From positions 1-64,000 of the forward strand of contig JBKJQN010000084.1 of NCBI GenBank assembly GCA_046593925.1: a DNA stretch of 64,000 nucleotides, in the 5' to 3' direction. This document shows, one piece after another, positions 59,355-64,000 of this stretch. Both the position numbers and the translations under genes were made by a program. Source of the DNA: JAYVYM01 sp046593925. GTDB lineage: Bacteria > Actinomycetota > Actinomycetes > Mycobacteriales > SCTD01. Numbering within the stretch: the first letter of the stretch is position 1; every line of letters starts with the position of its first letter. The notes beneath the pieces are model-generated. The model was not told the origin of the DNA, made no database searches, and saw only the letters and a list, made by a program, of their open reading frames with translations.

Positions 59355-60325
59355 GCGACCGCGGGCGTGACCCGGTCCGCCGCGACCTCGTCGGCCACCA
59401 GGACCGTCCCCACCCCGGGCACGCCGGCAGCCGCGTCGGCGAGCAGCTCCGGCGAGGTGATGATGGCGCGCCCGCCGCCGGCGGCCAGGAACTGCAGGGC
59501 GGCCGTGACCTTGGGACCCATGCTGCCCGCCGGGAACTGCCCGTCGGCGAGGTAACCGCGGGCCTCGGCGGCCGACAGCAGGTGCACCGGGCGCTGCCGC
59601 GGGGTGCCGAAGTCCAGCAGTACGTGGTCGATGCCGGTGAGCAGGTACAGGTCCCGGGCGCCGAGTGCGGTCGCGAGCCCGGCCGCCGCCAGGTCCTTGT
59701 CAATGACGGCGTCCACGCCCCGGAAGCGGCCGTCCGCCCCCGCGGTCACGGCGACGCCGCCGCCGCCCGCGGCCAGCACCACGTGTCCGGCGGCGAGCAG
59801 GGTGCGGATCGCGGGCAGCTCCAGCACGCCGGTCGGCTGTGGGGAGGCCACCACCCGGCGGTAGCCGCGGCCGGCGTCCTCGGCCACCTGCCAGCCGCGC
59901 TGGACGGCCAGCTGGGCCGCCCGCTCGGCGGTGAAGAACGGGCCGATCGGCTTGGTGGGGTGAAGCAGGGCCGGGTCAGCCGGGTCGACCGTCACGTGGG
60001 TGACCAGCGCGACGGCCGCGCCGGGCCCGCAGTGCGCGTCGACGGCCCTCACCAGCACGCTGCCGAGCTGGCCCTGGGTCATCGCGCACAGTGCGTGCAG
60101 GGGCTGGCCGGGCACCAGGCACAGGCCCTCGTCCTGCTGCAGCGACAGGTTGCCCACCTGCGGGCCGTTGCCATGCACGACCGCCACCGACCAGCCGTCG
60201 CCTGCCAGCTCGGCCAGGCAGGCCGCCATCTCGGCGGCGTTCGCCTCGATCTCGGCAGCGGTACCGCGCTGGTCGGGAGTGGTGAGGGCGTTGCCCCCCA
60301 CGGCGACGACGGCGACGGGACTCAC
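59351..60325 (-). CDS. arcC: Carbamate kinase
   Basis: 324 aa amino-acid-kinase fold: VVAVGGNALTTPDQRG, VVHGNGPQVGNLSLQQ, AAGGGGVAVTAGADGRFRGV, DAVIDKDLAAAGLA and PAGSMGPKVTAALQFL. Makes ATP from carbamoyl phosphate, or the reverse. Start GTG 60323-60325 with GGGGGCGCAG. A 12-codon leader ORF (ATG 60359 region) ends at this start in GTGA overlap. A palindromic operator lies just upstream (60361-60376). Confidence 0.93.
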   Translation of the reverse strand: MSPVAVVAVGGNALTTPDQRGTAAEIEANAAEMAACLAELAGDGWSVAVVHGNGPQVGNLSLQQDEGLCLVPGQPLHALCAMTQGQLGSVLVRAVDAHCGPGAAVALVTHVTVDPADPALLHPTKPIGPFFTAERAAQLAVQRGWQVAEDAGRGYRRVVASPQPTGVLELPAIRTLLAAGHVVLAAGGGGVAVTAGADGRFRGVDAVIDKDLAAAGLATALGARDLYLLTGIDHVLLDFGTPRQRPVHLLSAAEARGYLADGQFPAGSMGPKVTAALQFLAAGGGRAIITSPELLADAAAGVPGVGTVLVADEVAADRVTPAVA

Positions 60326-60360
60326 CTGCGCCCCCGGGCGCACCGGATAGGAGACGGCAT

Positions 60361-60376
60361 GTGCACCATAGTGAAC
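60361..60376. promoter_or_regulatory. Palindromic operator, site 1 (carbamate kinase / unknown gene)
   Basis: GTGCAC-CATA-GTGAAC. Read on the minus strand it has TATGGT, a possible -10 of the carbamate kinase transcript. One mismatch from GTTCAC-YATR-GTGAAC, shared with sites 2 and 3. Confidence 0.65.
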
Positions 60377-60435
60377 CCCGGGGCGGCTCGATGGCAATCA
60401 TCGGCTCGGCAGACGACGACAGGCAGGGAGACGAC

Positions 60436-61101
60436 ATGGGCGCGACAGCGGCCGGAGGCAACACCGCCGACGAGGTGCCGCTGCAGACCACGGCAGCGTG
60501 GCAGCAGGGCGAGGACCGGCTGTACCAGTCGGCGATGAGCCGCCCCGACATCTACCAGCGCTCCATGGAACTGGTACGCCGCACCGTGGAGCACCTGCGC
60601 GGTCTGGGCTCCAGCACCGGGGCGCTGCTGGCGGCGGGCGCGCAGGGCGGCGGGCTCGTGACCGCCGTCGTGCAGGAGCGGCCGATGAGCACCGCTGAGC
60701 TCGACCTCGGGCTGGTGTCGGATGCCGCTTTGGCCATGCGGCACCGCGAGGTAGCGGCCGAACAGGCTGCGCTGCGGCGGGTGCGGGCGATCTGGGCCGC
60801 CCGCAGCCGCGGCGAGAACTGGGTCGTCCTGGAGGTGTCCGGTGAAAGCGCCGGCGACCCGTTCCTGCCCTACCACCGCCTCGAGGTCGAGGTCGGCACC
60901 GGCCGCGCGCTGCTGGTCACCGCGACGCCCGACCCCGACTTCGTCCACTGCGCGCATGCCGTCGAGGCACTGCACGTCGACCTCGACAGCGGGGCGGTGT
61001 CCGAGCCGCGTGACACCTCCGTTGCGCCGACGTCACACCCGGGCGCCACCGCCCGGGAGGAACACGCCGCGGCCGTCCGCGAGCGGCTCTCGGCCTCCTG
61101 A
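60436..61101 (+). CDS. Unknown protein of the carbamate kinase/radical SAM locus
   Basis: 221 aa, soluble, without signal peptide or membrane helix. N-terminal helical region (WQQGEDRLYQSAMSRPDIYQ) and a C-terminal half with alternating charged strands. No family recognised. GGGAGACGAC precedes the ATG. Flanked by operator sites 1 and 2, so it belongs to the regulated cluster. Confidence 0.75.
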   Translation: MGATAAGGNTADEVPLQTTAAWQQGEDRLYQSAMSRPDIYQRSMELVRRTVEHLRGLGSSTGALLAAGAQGGGLVTAVVQERPMSTAELDLGLVSDAALAMRHREVAAEQAALRRVRAIWAARSRGENWVVLEVSGESAGDPFLPYHRLEVEVGTGRALLVTATPDPDFVHCAHAVEALHVDLDSGAVSEPRDTSVAPTSHPGATAREEHAAAVRERLSAS

Positions 61102-61124
61102 CCCGACCTTGCGCGCCGCCGTCT

Positions 61125-61140
61125 GTTCACTATGGTGAAC
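61125..61140. promoter_or_regulatory. Palindromic operator, site 2 (radical SAM gene)
   Basis: GTTCAC-TATG-GTGAAC. The arms are perfect 6-bp complements. TATGGT within it is a likely -10 of the radical SAM gene. An ATG inside the palindrome is not considered a start. Confidence 0.75.
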
Positions 61141-61188
61141 GGCGAGGCGCCCACCGGATGGCGCCTGTTCCGGACGAAGGGCCCGCCC

Positions 61189-62394
61189 ATGAGCCTCGCC
61201 GTGCCTCCCGCCCACCCCGCCGCCCCGACAGCACCACAGCCGTCCGCCCTCGAGGTGGCGCGCCTGCTGACCGCGCTGCAGAGCCAGGGCCTGCGGGTCG
61301 AGGTGCCGCTCGCGGCCCGCGCCGGCGGCGCCGGTCCCGCCGACGCCGGCATGCTCTACGTCGAGGGCGTGAAGACCACCGTCCCGACCGCGGCGGCGTA
61401 CGTCGCGGACTCACCGTACGTACTGCGCGGCGACGACGACGGCAGCTGGGGGGTCTACTCGGCAGGGGTTCGGCTGGCGAGCGCGTCGCTCGCGCCGCGG
61501 CCGAAGTACTACGACCTGACGACCGCCGACGGCATCCCGTACTCCCAGATCGCGCTGCTGCACCTGGACTCGGTCGCCAGCACCGTCCTGCAGACCTGCG
61601 CGTACTGGGGCAACGCCGACCAGTGCACGTTCTGCGGCATCGGCGTCACGCTGGCCCAGGGCCGCACGATCGCGAGGAAGACGCCGGCGATGCTCGCCGA
61701 GGTGGCGCTGGCCGCGAAGGAACTCGACGGCGCGGTGGACGCGACGCTGACCACCGGCAGCACCGCCACGCCGGACCGGGGCGCGATGTACGTCGCCCGC
61801 TGCGGCGAGGCGGTCAAGCAGGCCGCCGGCCTGCCGGTGCAGGTGCAGTTCGAGCCGCCGGCCGACCTCGACGTCATCGATCGGGTCGCCGGGATGGGCA
61901 TCGACTCCGTCGGCATCCACGTCGAGACCTTCGACCCGGCCGTGCTGGCCCGGGTCGCGCCGGGCAAGGCGCGCTGGGGCATCGAGGCGTACTTCTCGGC
62001 CTGGGAGCGGGCCGTCGCGGCCTTCGGGGCAGGCCAGGTGTCGACGTACGTCATCCTCGGGATGGGCGAGGACACCAAGGTCACGGTCGACGGCTGCAAG
62101 CGGGCCATCGACATGGGTGTCTACCCGTTCATCGTCCCGCTGCGACCGGTGCCGGGCAGCCTGATGGCCGACCTCCTGCCGCCGCCGAAGGAGGCCGTCG
62201 AGGCGGTGTACCGGCAGGTCGTGCCGTATCTCGCCCGCAAGGGGATGTCGAGCGCGAGCGTGGCGGCCGGCTGCGCGCGCTGCCAGGCGTGCTCCGGGAT
62301 CGGCGCCTTCGAGCGCAGTGCCTTGGCAGACCTTGCACCGGCAGGGGGGCTCGGTGACGGACGTCCTTCCCTCCCCCTGTTCGTCGGCGCCTGA
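61189..62394 (+). CDS. MSMEG_0568-type radical SAM protein
   Basis: 401 aa. Radical SAM-like [4Fe-4S] site with unusual spacing: CAYWGNADQCTFC (Cys-x8-Cys-x2-Cys), as known for this group; a second Cys set CARCQAC near the C-terminus. Other features: TTGSTATPDRGAMYVARC, GIHVETFDPAVLARVAPGK, VILGMGEDTKVTVDG. The MSMEG_0568 group is found in the nitrilase-linked cluster and has no proven reaction. ATG 61189 was preferred over the ATG inside operator 2. It overlaps the GNAT gene by 41 nt. Confidence 0.9.
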   Translation: MSLAVPPAHPAAPTAPQPSALEVARLLTALQSQGLRVEVPLAARAGGAGPADAGMLYVEGVKTTVPTAAAYVADSPYVLRGDDDGSWGVYSAGVRLASASLAPRPKYYDLTTADGIPYSQIALLHLDSVASTVLQTCAYWGNADQCTFCGIGVTLAQGRTIARKTPAMLAEVALAAKELDGAVDATLTTGSTATPDRGAMYVARCGEAVKQAAGLPVQVQFEPPADLDVIDRVAGMGIDSVGIHVETFDPAVLARVAPGKARWGIEAYFSAWERAVAAFGAGQVSTYVILGMGEDTKVTVDGCKRAIDMGVYPFIVPLRPVPGSLMADLLPPPKEAVEAVYRQVVPYLARKGMSSASVAAGCARCQACSGIGAFERSALADLAPAGGLGDGRPSLPLFVGA

Positions 62395-62854
62395 GGCCGC
62401 CTCGCTGCTGTGCCGCCCGGTCCGGGGGGCGGCCGAGCTGGCTGCGCACCACCGCATCCGGCGGGCGGTGTTCGTGACGGAGCAGGCCCTGTTCACCGAC
62501 GACCGCGACGACCACGACGAGGACCCGGCGACGGTGCACCTGCTGGGGTTCGTCGACGGCCGGCCGGCCGGCACCGTCCGGCTCTACCCGCTGGGCCAAG
62601 ACCCGCTGCCACACCGCACCTGGAAGGGCGACCGGCTGGCGGTGGTGCCCGCCCACCGGCGTTCGGGCATCGGCGGACCGCTGGTCCAGCTGGCCGTCAG
62701 CTCCGCCGGCAGGCTCGGCGGCTCGCAGATGCTCGCGTCGGTGCAGGCCGTCAACACCGCGTTCTTCGTCTCGCTCGGCTGGACCCCGGTCGGCGGACTG
62801 TTCGACCTGCTGGGCCTGCCGCACCAGCAGATGACGATTCCGCTGGTCCCATGA
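62354..62854 (+). CDS. MSMEG_0567-type GNAT acetyltransferase
   Basis: 166 aa: HHRIRRAVFVTEQALFTDDR, GFVDGRPAGTVRLYPLG, and the acetyl-CoA-binding AVVPAHRRSGIGGPLVQLAV. In Mycobacterium MSMEG_0567 this domain is fused to an AIR-synthase-like domain; here the two are separate genes on opposite strands. GTG 62354 has AGGGGG before it and overlaps the radical SAM gene. Confidence 0.85.
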   Translation: MTDVLPSPCSSAPEAASLLCRPVRGAAELAAHHRIRRAVFVTEQALFTDDRDDHDEDPATVHLLGFVDGRPAGTVRLYPLGQDPLPHRTWKGDRLAVVPAHRRSGIGGPLVQLAVSSAGRLGGSQMLASVQAVNTAFFVSLGWTPVGGLFDLLGLPHQQMTIPLVP

Positions 62855-62857
62855 CCG

Positions 62858-63805
62858 TCAGCCGTGCAGGTGCGTGACGCCCTCGACCGACAGGTCGAAC
62901 ACGGTCACGGCCTCGCCACCCCGGACCAGCCGGACCAGGCCGTCGCCGGTCAGCACCCCGAGCGGCTCGGCGGTGAGCCCCCGGTCGCGGAACCCGGCCA
63001 GGCAGTCATCGACCCGGTCCGGCGGGCAGGTCAGCAGAAAGGCGAAGCAGGGGAAGCAGGCCAGCCAGTCGGCCAGCGGCACGCCGGCCGGCACTGGCAG
63101 CGCCGCCAGGTCCACGTCGACGCCGAGCCGGCCGGGCTCCAGCAGCATCGCCAGCGAGCCGACCAGCCCGGCCATGCTGACGTCTTTCGCGGCCACGGCG
63201 GCGCCGCTCCCGGCGAGCTTCGCGAGCAGCCGTACGTCGCCGGCGAGCCGGTCGCCGCGCTCGGCGAAGGACGGGAAGAACAGGAAGTCCTCGCGCATCC
63301 GGCCCTGCAGGCAGCAGCCCAGCACCAGCACCTGACCGGGCGCGGCGTGCGTCGCCGACAGCACCCGCTGCGCGCGGCCGACGCCGAACGCCGACAGCGC
63401 AGGCGGCCCGTCGCTGCGCGTCAGGTGCCCGCCGACGACGGGCACGTCGTACAGCCGGGACGCCCAGTGCATGCCGCGCAGGACCTCCCGCGCGACGTCC
63501 GGCCGCCCGACGACGGTGTCGAGCAGGGCTACCGGCACCGCACCCATCGCGGCGAGGTCGTTGACATTGGCCAGCACCGCGGCGATCCCGGCGCCGTACG
63601 GGTCATGCTGGACGAACGCCGGCAGGATCGCCTCCCCCCCGACGACGACCGAGCCCTCGCCGGCCGGCAGCACGGCGCCGTCGTCGCCCGGACCGGCGTA
63701 CCAGTCGCCGCCGCCGAAGACCTCGGCGACCAGCGCGATGTCGGCCTTCGCGCGCACCCCCGGCAGGTCGCGCAGGCCCGCCGCGAGCTCGTCCAGCTCG
63801 GTCAT
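62858..63805 (-). CDS. sll0787-type AIR-synthase-like protein
   Basis: 315 aa with PurM/ThiL/SelD fold: GPGDDGAVLPAGEGSVVVGG (nucleotide/metal loop), AAVLANVNDLAAMGAVPVA, VVGGHLTRSDGPPAL and AAKDVSMAGLVGSLAMLL. Kinase-like ATP enzyme of unknown substrate. Opposite strand to the GNAT gene, with 3 bp between the stops. Divergent from the ComA-like gene; operator site 3 lies between them. Confidence 0.88.
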   Translation of the reverse strand: MTELDELAAGLRDLPGVRAKADIALVAEVFGGGDWYAGPGDDGAVLPAGEGSVVVGGEAILPAFVQHDPYGAGIAAVLANVNDLAAMGAVPVALLDTVVGRPDVAREVLRGMHWASRLYDVPVVGGHLTRSDGPPALSAFGVGRAQRVLSATHAAPGQVLVLGCCLQGRMREDFLFFPSFAERGDRLAGDVRLLAKLAGSGAAVAAKDVSMAGLVGSLAMLLEPGRLGVDVDLAALPVPAGVPLADWLACFPCFAFLLTCPPDRVDDCLAGFRDRGLTAEPLGVLTGDGLVRLVRGGEAVTVFDLSVEGVTHLHG

Positions 63806-63842
63806 GACGGCCTGCCTGCCGCTGCGCGGGTCACGGCGCGGT

Positions 63843-63858
63843 GTCTACCATCGTGAAC
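63843..63858. promoter_or_regulatory. Palindromic operator, site 3 (AIR-synthase-like / ComA-like)
   Basis: GTCTAC-CATC-GTGAAC. 13 of 16 positions match the consensus of sites 1 and 2. It covers the divergent promoter region; TACCAT may be the plus-strand -10. Confidence 0.6.
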
Positions 63859-64000
63859 GTCGTGCCCACCTTCCTGTCCCTGCCGACCCGCACCGCCAAG
63901 CCGCGGCGGAGCGGGATCACGCACGTCCTGGACAGCGGGCTGCCGGTCGCCGAGGTGGCCCCGCTGCTCGGCGTCTGCGGGGCGTACGTCGACGTCTGGA
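63853..64000 (+). CDS. ComA-like phosphosulfolactate synthase, N-terminal fragment
   Basis: 49 codons to the window end from GTG 63853 (GTG 63862 is the alternative). The peptide LPTRTAKPRRSGITHVLDSG, then LPVAEVAPLLGVCGAYVDVW, matches the ComA family, which joins sulfite to phosphoenolpyruvate. In this locus it may act on another nucleophile. Cut by the window end. Confidence 0.75.
   Translation, partial: MNVVPTFLSLPTRTAKPRRSGITHVLDSGLPVAEVAPLLGVCGAYVDVW

Noticed and set aside
61132..61188. ATG inside operator site 2 as the start of the radical SAM protein
   Set aside because: It lies in the palindrome and the extra residues are not conserved-looking; ATG 61189 is better.
1..64000. tRNA or rRNA genes and tRNA attachment sites
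   Set aside because: No cloverleaf or rRNA sequence was recognised by eye; a tRNA scan would be needed to exclude them fully.

Overview
The window is very GC-rich, gene-dense DNA from the Actinobacteria (Actinomycetota). Indicators are GlnE next to a short type-I GlnA and a GlnR-like regulator, F420 metabolism (NpdG-like), DUF3099 and DinB/mycothiol-transferase-type proteins, many GTG starts, tight GTGA start/stop overlaps, and several likely leaderless genes with a TANNNT box 6-7 nt before the start. No rRNA, tRNA or CRISPR array was recognised.

Layout. (1) 1-8.2 kb, nitrogen control: the 5' end of one nadE, glnE coupled to a pentapeptide-repeat gene, a lipoprotein, a CbbX/SpoVK-type AAA ATPase, a GlnR-like regulator and glnA. 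(2) 8.2-18.2 kb: a membrane GGDEF-EAL protein, an aldo-keto reductase, a second complete nadE, panB, a cupin, and a large fusion of an amino-acid-permease-like membrane domain to HAMP-GGDEF-EAL. (3) 18.6-24.9 kb, accessory island with dead IS3- and IS5-type transposases at its ends: a patatin-like lipase with a small membrane protein, a DUF1906-like fragment, small lipoproteins and orphan genes. (4) 25.2-38.3 kb: flavin monooxygenase, metal-receptor protein, NpdG-like reductase, CobT, a secreted peptidoglycan-binding/B-lectin protein, regulators, a PP2C phosphatase, glycerol dehydrogenase, a secreted lipase and gene remnants. (5) 38.4-51.7 kb: a 13-gene cobalamin operon on the minus strand behind a cobalamin riboswitch, mostly with 4-bp overlaps. 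(6) 51.8-55.7 kb: LtrA-like protein, both subunits of a 3-oxoacid CoA-transferase, a DinB-type protein, then a repeat-filled intergenic stretch. (7) 55.7-64 kb: PurU, an MSMEG_0565-type glycosyltransferase, FdrA-like protein, carbamate kinase, an unknown protein, MSMEG_0568-type radical SAM protein, MSMEG_0567-type GNAT, sll0787-type AIR-synthase-like protein and the start of a ComA-like gene.

Region 7 is the most interesting. It contains several families of the nitrilase-linked cluster (Nit1C; MSMEG_0565-0572 / sll0783-0788) joined to an FdrA-carbamate kinase pair of the kind used in oxamate/carbamoyl-phosphate metabolism. Three of its promoter regions carry the same 16-bp palindrome, GTTCAC-YATR-GTGAAC, so it looks like one regulon. 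No nitrilase is visible before the window ends.

Caution: two different nadE genes and an unexpected gene order around glnA suggest that the first 7 kb may come from another lineage, by transfer or by chimeric assembly, with the join inside or near glnA.
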